Below, one piece after another: positions 25,080 through 35,935 of a DNA stretch of 64,000 nt. Position 1 is the stretch's first letter. The number at the start of each line of letters is the position of its first letter. Source of the DNA: Siphonodentalium dalli (Eukaryota; Mollusca; Scaphopoda; Gadilida; Siphonodentaliidae); contig CP136066.1 in assembly GCA_032622095.1 (NCBI GenBank), positions 154,093,152 through 154,157,151 on the forward strand, written 5' to 3'. Position numbers and translations under genes: made by a program. The notes beneath the pieces are model-generated. The model was given only the letters and a program-made list of their open reading frames with translations, was not told the DNA's origin and did no database searches.

Positions 25080-26230
25080 TAGAGGGGGGTGTGGGGGGGT
25101 GTCTCACCCCCCCCCCCAGCAGAGAGCTATATTTTCAATAGTTGGAAATTTCATACCTGCCACAACGAAATTTCACACCAACAATAGGTTGAAAATGTTC
25201 TTGTAGTTTGATTATAAAACAATTTATTGGGGGGAATTTATTGTTTTTCGACCAATATTTGCATATGTTCCTATTTTTGGTTAAAATTTTTGACAGAAAT
25301 GGTCATCAGTAGGAAATTTTCCAACCTTAGGGGGGTGACAGGTTGGAAATTTCCAACACTTGGAAAGCTTGTGTCCTGGTCCTTCCCCCGTGGCCAGTCA
25401 AAAACTTCTAGTTAATTTAAGAAAACAATATTGTCATACAATTGGTCAACATTGTCATTGGAATTGTCATCAGTTGGAAATTTTCCAACCTAAGTGGGGG
25501 TGTAGGGTTTGAAATTTCCAACAGTAGGAAGGCTTGAGGCTAGTCTAGATGTTAGGATTTTGCGATTTTCTTGTTCAGATTTCAAAATTTTCGCACACCG
25601 GGCCGAACCATGGTCGGCCCGGTGTGTCATTGCCCCATCCACATGGCCAATACAAAACTGCTAATTAGTTTAGCAAAACAATATTTTACTACATTTGGTC
25701 AAACTTGTAGACATAAATGGTCATCAGTTGAAGAATTTCCCAACCTGAGGGGGAGCATGATGTTTGAAATTTCCAACACTAGGAAAGCTTCAGTTGAGGC
25801 CAGTCTAGATGCTAGGATTTGCGATTTTCTTGTATAGTTTTCAAAATTTTCTCACACCGGGCCGAACAACCATGGTCGGCCCGGTGTTTCATGGTCTGTT
25901 GTCGGTAGCTGTGTGCATTTGTCTGGAATTAGATCACTAGTTTTTTTTTGGGGGGGGCAATTTTCAGGTTAAAATATCTTAATGTTCTCATACTGGGAAA
26001 ATAGAAGCATGGCTTATGAATATATAGGAAATTAGGCCTGAGCATGAGGTAGAAGGGGGTGCAAATGGACAAAAAGTTGTGTTGGTGCGATTCCGACTCA
26101 AGGGGGGGGGGGGGGGGGGTGCGAATGGAATTATGCAAAAAGTTGTGTTGGTGGGGGGGGGGGTGCAGTTGGAAATTCCCAAGGTGGACACCCCCCACCC
26201 CCCAGCGGAGACCCTCTAACCACATCCCTG
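25080..26230. repeat. Tandem repeat with GC-rich palindromes and G-runs
   Basis: Units share GTCATCAGTNGGAAATTTTCC, GAAATTTCCAACA and CARTCTAGATGYTAGGATTT blocks at about 25305, 25465 and 25715. The two downstream units carry near-perfect palindromes built on CACCGGGCCGA-n-TCGGCCCGGTG (25594-25626 and 25853-25887). Runs of G or C of 9-18 bases occur at 25089-25123, 26101-26119 and 26153-26163. Non-coding. Confidence 0.65.
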
Positions 26231-26350
26231 TTCAGGTGTACGATAATTAAGTTACTCAATCATTGAGCTACACTTTAACATTATAAACTTACATTTAAGC
26301 ATGACATAATTGTGATTGAAGTGTGGTGTAATATCTGAGTTAGGCTACGC

Positions 26351-26836
26351 TTAAAGGTACTCAATCCGATAAAACTCCTCTCAATTACTATTTCAATGGC
26401 TTCGGGGGTCAAAAATATTTGATTCGAGTCGAGGAAGTCACCCATCAAAGCTCAGATTTGTTAGATATCGATTTTAGAAATCTATTATTTTTCATTATCG
26501 GGAATTCTTTCTGGCCCAGAAGACAGTCAAAATTTCGTTTTTTTACCACTTGATTATAGAGTTATCCATCCTTTTCTGTTTGAATAGAGTTTTGGCGTAA
26601 AATCTCGAGCAGGTTACCAAATTGACGGCAGTTATTAGTACTCATCTCGAGAAATTAACAAATTTCAAAAATCAATATCTAATAACTCTGAGCTTTGTTT
26701 GATGGGTTCCTCGACTCGAATCAAACATTTTTTACCCCCAAAGCCAAAGAAATAGTAATATAGGACCCTCTGATCGGATTGTTGTTGTTGGAATCTGTTG
26801 AGATGGGGACCCTCTTTACGGATTGAGTACCTTTAA
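26351..26836. mobile_element. MITE with TTAA target duplication
   Basis: The ends AGGTACTCAATCCG (26355) and CGGATTGAGTACCT (ending 26832) are perfect inverted repeats flanked by TTAA on both sides (26351-26354, 26833-26836). Internal symmetry is also seen: GATTCGAGTCGAGGAAGTCACCC at about 26410 pairs imperfectly with GGGTTCCTCGACTCGAATC near 26704. TTAA duplication is typical of piggyBac-type elements, though a TA target with a longer TIR is also possible. No coding capacity. Confidence 0.8.
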
Positions 26837-27062
26837 TCGTAATGTTATGTCTGAGTCATGCTTAAGAGTACTAGAATAACATCTAATATTAATACAAATG
26901 CCATCATAATAAAGCAGATGGGTCTGTGTCTTATTGGCGAGTAGAGTAGTTTTATAATTAAACGTACACGTGTAAATCTTTTATAGTATTGATCCCTGGG
27001 GATCATCCGAAGCTTTGTGTTCTTGTCTTTCTTGGTCATTCTCTAATATTTTCTAACCATAG

Positions 27063-27120
27063 TTACACACATTGCCACTGCAATTTGCAAAGCAGCCTCC
27101 GATGATGGGCAAACAAATGG

Positions 27121-27169
<49 letters not shown>

Positions 27170-27777
27170 TGCGGTGATTAGTCCAGATAGAAATATCAAA
27201 TATGACGCCCCCTGCGATATTAATATCGATGGGGGTGGATGGACAGTTTTTCAACGGAGGCGGAACGGGCACGTCGATTTCTACAGGACTTGGACTGAAT
27301 ACATCGGTGTATGGCGACGTGACCTTTGGTGGCAACTACTGGTTTGGTCTTGAAGATATACCCAACCGACGCAGGGAAGAGCTGAGCTTTTGGTCGAAGA
27401 AGCCTGATGGGAGTGACATTTACACGAAATATAACATCTCTAGCCTGGATGACTCCACAAACAGATACGCCCTGTGTGTTTCCGATCACAGCGGAACAGC
27501 CACTGACCGTCTATCCTGGGTTAACGGCATGCAGTTTGGCACAATTGGTGTTAATAACGGAGTGTGTTATTATGGTGTATTTTTTATCATATGCCCCGAG
27601 ACCACGCAACTCAGGTTGGTGGTTCCATTGCTGTTCCAGCGAAAACCTGAACGGACGATAGTTCAAGAGTGATGCACACTGCACAGCCCGGCCCCTTTGG
27701 TTACACTGGGTTGGGATGGGGAGCCTTTGGGGACGTCACTTCGATGACTGAGACAACAATGATGCTCCGTCCGGTGG
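27063..27777 (+). pseudogene. Fibrinogen C-terminal domain (FReD), frameshifted
   Basis: The fibrinogen-like signature appears in order but in changing frames. Frame 3 gives [16 protein letters not shown] and FYRTWTEY. Frame 1 gives [32 protein letters not shown] and NGMQFGT. Frame 2 gives GWWFHCCSSENLNG. Frame 3 again gives GWGAFG and TTMMLRPVG, then a stop at the expected domain end. FReD domains (about 210-220 residues) are secreted lectin-like modules that bind acetylated sugars or pathogen surfaces; invertebrates have large families. At least three shifts fall at about 27300-27313, 27575-27620 and 27660-27695, so this is a pseudogene unless they are sequencing errors. An acceptor-like CTAACCATAG precedes 27063. 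Where the domain N-terminus should be there is instead a (GAT)n run. Confidence 0.8.
27119..27169. repeat. (GAT)n microsatellite
   Basis: About 16 perfect TGA/GAT/ATG triplets lie just before the fibrinogen-like segment. It would encode poly-Met in the frame of the domain start, so it is not plausible as coding sequence. Confidence 0.9.
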
Positions 27778-27817
27778 GGTGAAGCTGCCCATTAAGATGC
27801 AGAATTGGAGATCAGTA

Positions 27818-28420
27818 TAACTAGAAACAAAAATTAAGGCCAAGAGTCCAAGACATACACCCTACATAACATCTGTAATATTTCAAAATGGCATTTCTTA
27901 AGATCATTTGTAAAAATTGTGTGAAATTTTGTGCATGTTATTAATATGACACATAAATCAGTTGGAAATTATGAACTTTATATTAGTTTATGAGATGAAA
28001 ATCCGTTTGTTTTGTTTTGTTTATGTGTTTGTTTGTCTGCTCTTGATAACTTTTCATTTTCTATATGCAATAAATATGACAATTTGTGATATGCATGTAT
28101 TGGAACGAAGCAGGCCACTAACATGCATAGTGGGCCAGTGGGGGGGGGGGGGGGGGGGGGGTCAGCATCATTAGAAAAACCATTAAGGCCAAGACACACG
28201 TTCTGCATAACAGATATAACATTCAAAACTTATTTTCTCAAGATGGGTATGGAAAAAAGTTTGTGAAATTTTGTGCAACTTAATGAGTACACAACAGCTA
28301 AGAATATTAAAACATTTAAAATTATGAGGACACTCTTTTGTCTTATGACATGGAAAGTCCATTGTTTTTCTTGATAAATTTTCAGATCCTACATGCACAA
28401 AAGATAATAATGTGTGAAAT
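27818..28420. repeat. Tandem duplication, about 350-bp unit
   Basis: The segment from 27820 (TTAAGGCCAAGAGTCC...GTGTGAAATTTTGTGCA) recurs from 28177 (TTAAGGCCAAGACACACG...GTGAAATTTTGTGCA). A G22 run at about 28140-28161 separates the two copies. Non-coding. Confidence 0.65.
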
Positions 28421-28437
28421 CTAACAGTCTTCATTGA

Positions 28438-29166
28438 ATGGACAAAATGGTTTCGAACTTGATCCGAGTTTGTTATTACCACCTTCGCTGCCTCCGACGC
28501 ATTCGAGGATACTTAAGTGATGATGTCATGAAGCATGCAGTTATCTCACTTGTATTGTCTCGGATCGATAATTTAAACACTGTTTTGACGAACATCACGC
28601 AAGAGAATATTCGGCGTATTGATCTTGTGATAAATAGCTGCGCCCGATTGATAAAAAATGTCGCCAAATTCGACCATATCACACAGACGCTAATACAGGA
28701 GCACATTATGACATTCGAATTCAGACTTAAGTTCAAATGTGCGGTGACTATATACAAATAATTGAGAAAGACAACGCCTGAGTACATTTCTGATATGTTT
28801 GTCCTAAAATCCGGCAGAGTTACGCGTTCAACGACAAGCGGTTTAGACATTAGGACAATAGCGAAACCCAACGTGAATTACGGTAAAAAATGTTTTCAGG
28901 AATTGGCTACGCAGGTATGGAACGGTCTGCCACAAACTGTTCGACGATGTTCTACATTGAAGGATTTCAAAACCGATCTCAAAACTTTACTTTTTAGACA
29001 ATGTTTCCCGCAAGTTAATCGTTAAGTTTAAATCTAGTTCTTAGTCATCATCTTAACTTCCTTTACCTTATTACTATGCTTTTTAAATTTTACATTTCAA
29101 TGTTATTTTTGTCGCGCTTTGTTGTAAAGCGCATTGAAACTTTATTGTATAATGCGTTTTTAAATG

Positions 29167-29202
<36 letters not shown>
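28438..29202 (+). mobile_element. 5'-truncated CR1/L2-like LINE
   Basis: The remnant encodes the C-terminal part of a non-LTR reverse transcriptase. It starts within the thumb region (HLRCLRRIRGYLSDDVMKHA, then SRIDNLNTVL) and continues through INSCARLIKNVAKFDHIT to TTPEYISDMF and WNGLPQTVRRCSTLKDFK. This is the standard C-terminal order of CR1/L2-type elements. An in-frame stop lies at 28759-28761. The RT catalytic core and endonuclease are absent. The 3' end is a (TAA)n tract at 29170-29202, typical of these clades, which gives the orientation. A dead insertion. Confidence 0.85.
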
Positions 29203-29204
<2 letters not shown>

Positions 29205-29833
29205 AGTGAACACTTCCAGATAAATTCTTTGTGGTGGAAATACCTTTGCAGTTCTTGTGTATTGTTCTTGTCTTTATTTTGGAAAAAAAAAGTGTGTCTA
29301 GACCTTTAATGCTCTCGTCACGAAATCAAACTGTATAATTGGAAACGAAAACCAGTCCATCCATAAACTCTATAAAATGAAACTAAAACCAGAACATCCA
29401 TAAACACCGGGGTAGAATACCTAAACGTTCTAAACAAGAGAAAATGTTCCAATGATGACGATCGACGTGTTACATTTATATGGTGATTGACGTGAATGAC
29501 TTAGACGACACTGATGATGTAGGTTTCCGATGGAATGATGCAGTCCACCAAAAAGCAGAATGACAAATCAACAGAACTAGAAGCAATAGATAGGTGTCAA
29601 ATAACAATCACTATGGCATTTGCAAATTAATTGAAGTCGTTTCAAAATAAATGCATGACTTTTTCGTTATTATAACGATATATTTCAAACCTTATAATTA
29701 TATACCAACGCAAAACTAAATGTCGTGTTTATTTTCAATAGTCATCGATCCAAACGTACTGTATCGATTTTCTAAATCAATATATAGTTAATGATAAACT
29801 AGTTCAGATGCAATATACGGATTTCAGTGTGAA
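29203..29833. other. No gene seen
   Basis: AT-rich spacer between the LINE tail and foldback B. No structure recognised. Confidence 0.45.
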
Positions 29834-30510
29834 GGGTTCAATAGTCCGATGCTTCGATAATCCGAGGGTTTAATAGTCCGTGTGTTCAATAGTTCGTGTG
29901 TTCAATAGTCCGAGGCTTCGATAGTCCGATGGTTCGATAGTCCGATGCTTCGATAGTCCATGTGTTCAATAGTCCGATGCTTCAATAGTCCGGGTGTTCA
30001 ATAGTCTATGTGTTCAAAAGTCCGTGTGTTCAATAGTCCGTGTGTTCAATAGTCCGATGGTTCGATAGTCCGATGCTTCGATAGTCCGTGTGTTCAATAG
30101 TCCGTGTGTTCATTGAATACTATGCTTCGATAGCCCGAGGGTTCAATCGTCCGTGTGTTCAATAGTCCGAGGGTTCGATATTCCGTGTGTTCAATAGTCC
30201 GTGTGTTCCATAATCAGAGGGTTTAATAGTCCGTGTGTTCAATAGTCCGATGCTTCGATATTCCGTGTGTTCAATAGTCCGTGTGTTCAATAATCCGAGG
30301 GTTTAATAGCCCGTGTGTTCAATAGTTCGTGTGTTCAATAGTCCGAGGGTTCGATAGTCCGATGGTTCGATAGTCCGATGCTTCGATAGTCCGTGTGTTC
30401 AATAGTTCGATAGTCCGAGGGTTCATCAGTCCGAGGGTTCAATGGTCCGAGGGTTCGATAGTCCGATGCTTCGATAGTCCGAGGGTTCAATAGTCCGAGG
30501 GTTCAATAGT
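29834..30510. repeat. Left minisatellite arm of foldback B
   Basis: About 45 units of 15 bp with the consensus TTCRATAGTCCGNNG, in three main subtypes (ending GTG, ATG, AGG) that are shuffled along the array. Confidence 0.93.
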
Positions 30511-33500
30511 AGTCGGATTCCTTATGTCGAAAAAAATGGTCGCGCGTTTTCGGAATGTTAAAAGCGATATGAGAACAGTTTCTACACCACCAGTGTGTCT
30601 ATTTTCAGAATCTACCTGTTTCCGGCTTGATATTTTAGTGGAAACAGGTTTGTGTGAGGCTTTTGTTTGCGTACCTCTCTATTTTGTCCCCGTCCACCTG
30701 GTAATAAAAACATGCTATTACGCATAGCAAGTTCGGTAAGTGGCTTTCTTTGTTCTTGGAAATCGAAAAACATGGGGAGGTCTTGCCACAAATTACTTAA
30801 TTACATATCTTAATAAGGAATAGTGTCATAATATCATCAGATGAATTGTATTTATGACTGCATTTTCAATTTTCTTTCCAAAATATTAAGGTATTGTATA
30901 TTCTTAAAATGAGCTACATCACATATAGACGAACATGAACAATCTACAAGGATATCTTGATCATATGCCACAAACAAAACTTCGATACATCGATTTTTGG
31001 TAAAGATATCGCAGAAAAGCTAACCGTACCCCCACCCTCGCTGATTTCACAAGTCAGATTCCTTTGGTCGAAAACAATGGTCGCGCCATTTCTGATTGTC
31101 TAAGACGATATGCGAACGGTTTATTTATCAATAGCGTGTCTACTTTCAGAGTTTACCTGTGTCCAGTTGACATTTTATTGGAAAAAAGTGTTTTTGGACT
31201 GTTTTAAGAATTTAAAGAGCGTTTGCTTATTATACAAATATTAATCCTCATAACTAACTTTCTGGTGGACTGTGCGAGTTGAAATTAACAAAAGTATCAA
31301 CTATGGCAGTCTACTTTCAGAGTCTACTTGTTTCCAGTCTGACATTTTTAGTGGAAACAAATTGTTTGGACGGTTTTAAAAATTTAAAGAGCGTTTCCTG
31401 ATTATACAGATATTAACTAACACGATTAGCCTTTTCATGAATTGTCGAGTTTAAATTATGCACATATGTCAAGTATGACTCTGAAATGTATTTTTGAGAA
31501 TGGTGTCGTCAGATAAGTCTCCGCGGGTGCAGTACTACAGTTGCGAACAAAACTAACGTTGGACCCTATAGAGAGCGTTTCCTGATCATAAAAAATATAA
31601 CTAACACGATTAGCCTTATCGTGAATTGTGCGAGTTCAAATTATGCACGTATATCAAGTATGACTCTGAAATGTATTTGTGAGAATATTGGTATCGTCAG
31701 ATAAGTCTCTGCGTGTACAGTACTACAGTTGCGATCAAAATTTAACGTTGAACCATATAGATAGTTTGACGATTTACTCAAATGTTCACAGTGGTGGAAC
31801 TTAATGGCTATCATATATGTATGGCTCTTACATGTAATCTATCGTAACTACATGTGATTTTACAAAATTAACTTGCAATATAGTCAGGCCACCAGATACA
31901 GTAGTTGATAAAAAATGTGGTTAACATCAATCATATACATCACAATCACGTGCTTCAGTGATAATGTCCACTATTCTACAAATGTAATGTGTATCAAGAC
32001 TAAAGTTTCAGGATATCGTTGTAAAATTGATTGATGGTGTTTTTCATCAATTGACAAAATTAATGTTTATTGCCAGGACGAACTACCGCATAATACGGAG
32101 TTGTGAGCTAACAAATATGCGAGTCATATTTATGTAAGTGTCAGTCAAAACTTTTAGGACATGGGATTTTTTTTTTTTTTCGTGACCACAAATACTAATT
32201 TGTGGCCACGAAATAACTAATTCGTGGCCACGAAATAACTAATTGTGATATACGATCGTCAGTCCCATTGTTGTAATGGCAGCGGATAGAGATGATCTGG
32301 TTGTAGTTGTCCACAATCTTGGCATGAGCCACGGCGATTTGAGATAAAGGGTGTTGTAGGGTGGCCCGTAAAACAAATTAAGTAATCATCCGTTTCACCA
32401 ACCCGATTCAAAGTTGCCGCCGTCCTGTGGGGGGGGGGGTAAATAGGCACCCACGACATTCAGTATATCTTGGGGCCAATCTAGAGCACCAATTTATACC
32501 ACATCAAACAGATAAGGGGCCGAGAAATTGTATAGGTGCCATATTTGAACCCATCTGGGGTGGCCATTTTGGATCGGGGATGGTGAAAGCGGGTGAATAT
32601 TTAGTTTGTCTCAGGGGTCACCCTACAACACACTGTACCATATATGGACCCCTCTGATCAGTTATCATTTTCGCTAGAGTGCATGGGCTGAAGGTGTGAA
32701 AATTTAGCTTGCTTTGCGAGCCACGGTACAACACCCTTTATTTGATCTATATCGTTCAAGTGACCGAGGAATAATGTGTACCTCTTTGACCCCTTCTGAA
32801 GGACGACCATTTTGGATCGGGTATGGTTGAAAGGGGTGAAATTTATAAGTTTGTTTTGGGCCCACCCTACTAAACCCCTTATTTGACTTAAATTGGCCAA
32901 TATGCCGAGAGAAATGTCATTCCCATTCGATCCCTTGTGGTAAAAACTAATGAATATTCAGTTTGCCTTGGAGCCATCTGATCCGTGTTTCCCCATTCTC
33001 TCTGGGCTAGTTTATATCGGACGTTCCTGTCCCCATAGAGCCCGGGTCCCACGCCATAAGGTTGTTTATAGTAGCTTCTTTGCGATCGTATGCATTGTTT
33101 CTAAAACATCAACTTAGTGTAACCATACCGTATATGTATCTGGATATATGCAAAGGCCACGAATATAGTTATTTCGTGGCCAAGAATTAGTATTTCGTGG
33201 CCACAAAATTAAAAAAAATTCCCATGTCCTAAACCAGCCACCGTAGCTTATGGATCATTCTGTTTTAGTATTAAATTTGGAGAAACCCGTCCAGCATCAA
33301 TGTAACAACTACAACAACTCATCTATGCCAATGATATGTTTAGCCATATACATGTGGATAGGATGGTATTGTTTAAAAATGTTAAACAATGTTATCATGT
33401 CCATATGTATTGCTAAATATTGCTGGGCTTATATAGATGGTTGTTCTATAATTCCTGGTCGGGTTTATCCGATGCAGTTAATACTCAAATGTGAAATTTG

Positions 33501-35001
33501 AGATATACCTGGTCGTCAAAGTGAACCAGATGTCTTATTTAAGGCTAGCAACGGTTGCTAATCAAACACCACAATGGTGTACTAATCAGTCATTGGTATT
33601 GCCTTAATTAATCAGTGTCTAATCACATGCTGCTGGTTTTGTTCAAAGTTGGGCACATGCATGTCTAAAACTATGCAGCCATGTTCTGCATAGGCCACTG
33701 ATCATTATAAGATCGGGAGACTTTGCCACCGGTCCCGATAGCTCCTTAGTAACGGTTACTAAGCACCTACTCGGAATTTGCAGGAAAATGCAACTATGGT
33801 TGATATTTATTTTACTCATTAAGCTCTACTTTATTGGAAATTCGAATTTATTTGATTTTCACAACTATACACCAAGCGTGGAGATTAACTGTGGTTAGAA
33901 TTAATGATGGTGAATGCTGGGTTTCAGTCACTGTACTGAAGTTGGCCAAAAGTAACTGGCGTGGGAAGTGTGAAAGCAAAGCCTATACTGCTATAGTAAA
34001 GATCTCAGCTGCACCGAAATGTCCATTTATCAGTAGCACAAATCCTGCAAAAAACACAGATCATCTCAGTGCATGTGGGATAAACTCCGATGTTAATGAC
34101 AACGAACAAATACCATCTATACATGTGTATTTGTGACACTACATCCCGTTATGATCAACGATGTGGTTTTAAAACTAGTCAGTGGACAACAGGACAGACA
34201 AGTATCAAATAAAACAATAATATAATATGTAATCACATCGTGAACAGTCTTGTTGTGAATATTTTCATTTGATTCAACAGGCTGCATCTTGTCGAAATTA
34301 AAAAAACAGTCAACACTTACTTTTGCCAATTACTGTATCTTGAGGCATGACTATATCATATCTTGCTACTATGAAATCACGGATAGTTACTGTGGGTCAA
34401 ACACGAGTGTTAAACTTCATATATAGTTGCGCACGATTGCCAATCAATATCAAGTGATATTACAATCAACGTTTGAGCATAACACGAAATTCTCCATAGG
34501 GTTAAGTGTTAAATTTTGATCGCAACTGTAGCCAGAAAGAATCATCTGATCACATCCATTCTTTTTAAAACTAAGTCTGTGTTTCATACTTAGTATTTTT
34601 TAGGAATATCAGTACGCGCATATCATCATACGCAAAGTTGCGCCATTTATCCAAAGTACTAGAATCTCCATAGGGCTCAGTGTTAAATTTTTATCACAAC
34701 TGTAGCCAACAAGAATTAACCGATGACATCAAATTTTTCAAAAATACATGTAACGGTCATATCTAGTAGTTTGGAGAAGTTTCAAATCGCACCGATCACC
34801 ATACGCCAGATGGCACCATATATCGTTTTCTGTAAATGCGAAACGCTCTCTAAATTATGTTGACCCCGATTTAGGCCGACCCGCCAAAATTCAAGAATGG
34901 AAACAAGTCAATCCTGAAAACACACCTACTAGGCATACAGAATCCGTTTTCAGATCGCTTTTAACAAACCAAAAATGCAAAATGACATAAGGAATCCGAC
35001 T
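30511..35001. mobile_element. 4.5 kb TIR element inserted in minisatellite arm
   Basis: An 18-bp perfect inverted repeat AGTCGGATTCCTTATGTC (30511-30528) and its complement (34984-35001) are flanked by the 5-bp direct repeat ATAGT (30506-30510 and 35002-35006). The left third contains internal duplications: GGTCGCGC and TTTCAGARTYTACCTGTTTCC blocks at about 30540, 31080 and 31315, and a unit of about 183 bp repeated at about 31390-31570 and 31572-31755. Related GCGTTT/CTGTAG blocks recur inverted near 34500-34860. Open frames such as 33834-34136 resemble no family I know. No transposase found, so probably non-autonomous. Confidence 0.75.
32155..33231. mobile_element. Nested 1.07 kb TIR element, TA target
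   Basis: The ends GGACATGGGA (32157) and CCCATGTCC (ending 33229) are flanked by TA (32155-32156, 33230-33231). Each end continues with T/A runs and two to three copies of TTCGTGGCCACGAAATA-type palindromic units. The interior has two to three diverged units of about 200 bp carrying CCATTTTGGATCGGG and CACCCTACAACACCC blocks, one in inverted orientation. Non-coding. Confidence 0.75.
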
Positions 35002-35053
35002 ATAGTCCGTGTGTTTAATAGTCCGATGGTTCGATAGTCCGAGGGTTCGATAG

Positions 35054-35594
35054 TCCAATGGCCATATAGCAGGGGTGGTCATATAGAAGGGCAGCGGGGT
35101 TATGGGTCACACACCCGACTTTTGTCAACATTTTCAACAACTGCATGGCCGGCAATATATCAGGGTTGTAGAATCACAAAACTCAAATACATATTGTACG
35201 TATTCACGTATGAAAGGTCAAATACATATTACAGTGATCATGCATTGCACCTTTGCGCATGTATGTGTACGTACATATAAGACATATGACATTTCAAAAT
35301 TTAAAAACATATCGCTTTCTAGCGGGACCGCGTTCCAATATACGCCACCAACGTTCTTGTCCCGTTGTTAAACTCGCGTTTCAGGTGCACGATTCTTGTT
35401 CAATGTCGCGCTAAATGAAATTAACTGACGAGAAAGCAAAGAGGCATCTCACATATTACTATTGTCGACGTCATTTTTGCCTACCTTGGACATCACTCAT
35501 GCATAATTGGACAAGCGAATTGTAAGAGGCAACCACAAATAATTGCAGGTTTTGGCCTATATAAATATGTGTGTATGGCCGACTATTAATTGCT
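35054..35594. other. Middle segment of foldback B
   Basis: Lies between the inverted minisatellite arms. It has an 89-codon open frame at 35102-35371 with no recognisable domain. No gene is supported. Confidence 0.5.
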
Positions 35595-35935
35595 CGGACT
35601 ATCGAACCCTCGGACTATTGAACCATCGGACCATTGAACCCTCGGACTATTGAACCCTCAGACTATTGAACCATCGGACTATTGAACCCTCGGACTATTG
35701 AACCATCGGACTATTGAACCATCTGACTATTGAACCCTCGGACTATTGAACCATCGGACTATTGAACCCTCGGACTATTGAACCATCGGACTATTGAACC
35801 ATCTGACTATTGAACACTCGTACTATTGAACCATCGGACCATTGAACCCTCGGACTATTGAATCCTCAGACTATTGAACCATCGGACTATTGAACCATCT
35901 GACTATTGAACCCTCGGACTATTGAACCATCGGAC
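35595..35935. repeat. Right minisatellite arm of foldback B
   Basis: About 23 units of 15 bp, CGGACTATTGAACCM, the reverse complement of the left-arm unit. Higher-order repetition of four to five units is visible. Confidence 0.93.

Larger units (their letters stand above)
29834..35935. mobile_element. Foldback element B with inverted 15-bp minisatellite arms
   Basis: The left arm (29834-30510, resuming 35002-35053) is made of TTCAATAGTCCGAGG/TTCGATAGTCCGATG units. The right arm (about 35595-35935) is made of the reverse type, CGGACTATTGAACCATCGG. The middle segment is 35054-35594, and sequences just inside both arms resemble each other (GGCCATA). A 4.5 kb TIR element (30511-35001) is inserted in the left arm. 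Without it the element is about 1.6 kb. The plan equals foldback A, but the 15-bp unit is unrelated. No transposase and no obvious target duplication. Confidence 0.8.

Noticed and set aside
27072-27335. Poly-Met or poly-His coding frames
   Set aside because: Translation of a (GAT)n microsatellite on either strand.
33834-34136. 100-codon protein gene
   Set aside because: Inside a non-coding transposon, with no recognisable domain, promoter or polyadenylation context.
29834-35935. CRISPR-like regular short repeats
   Set aside because: The 15-bp units are head-to-tail without spacers, lie in a eukaryotic genome and are mirrored in inverted orientation. They are minisatellite arms of a foldback element.
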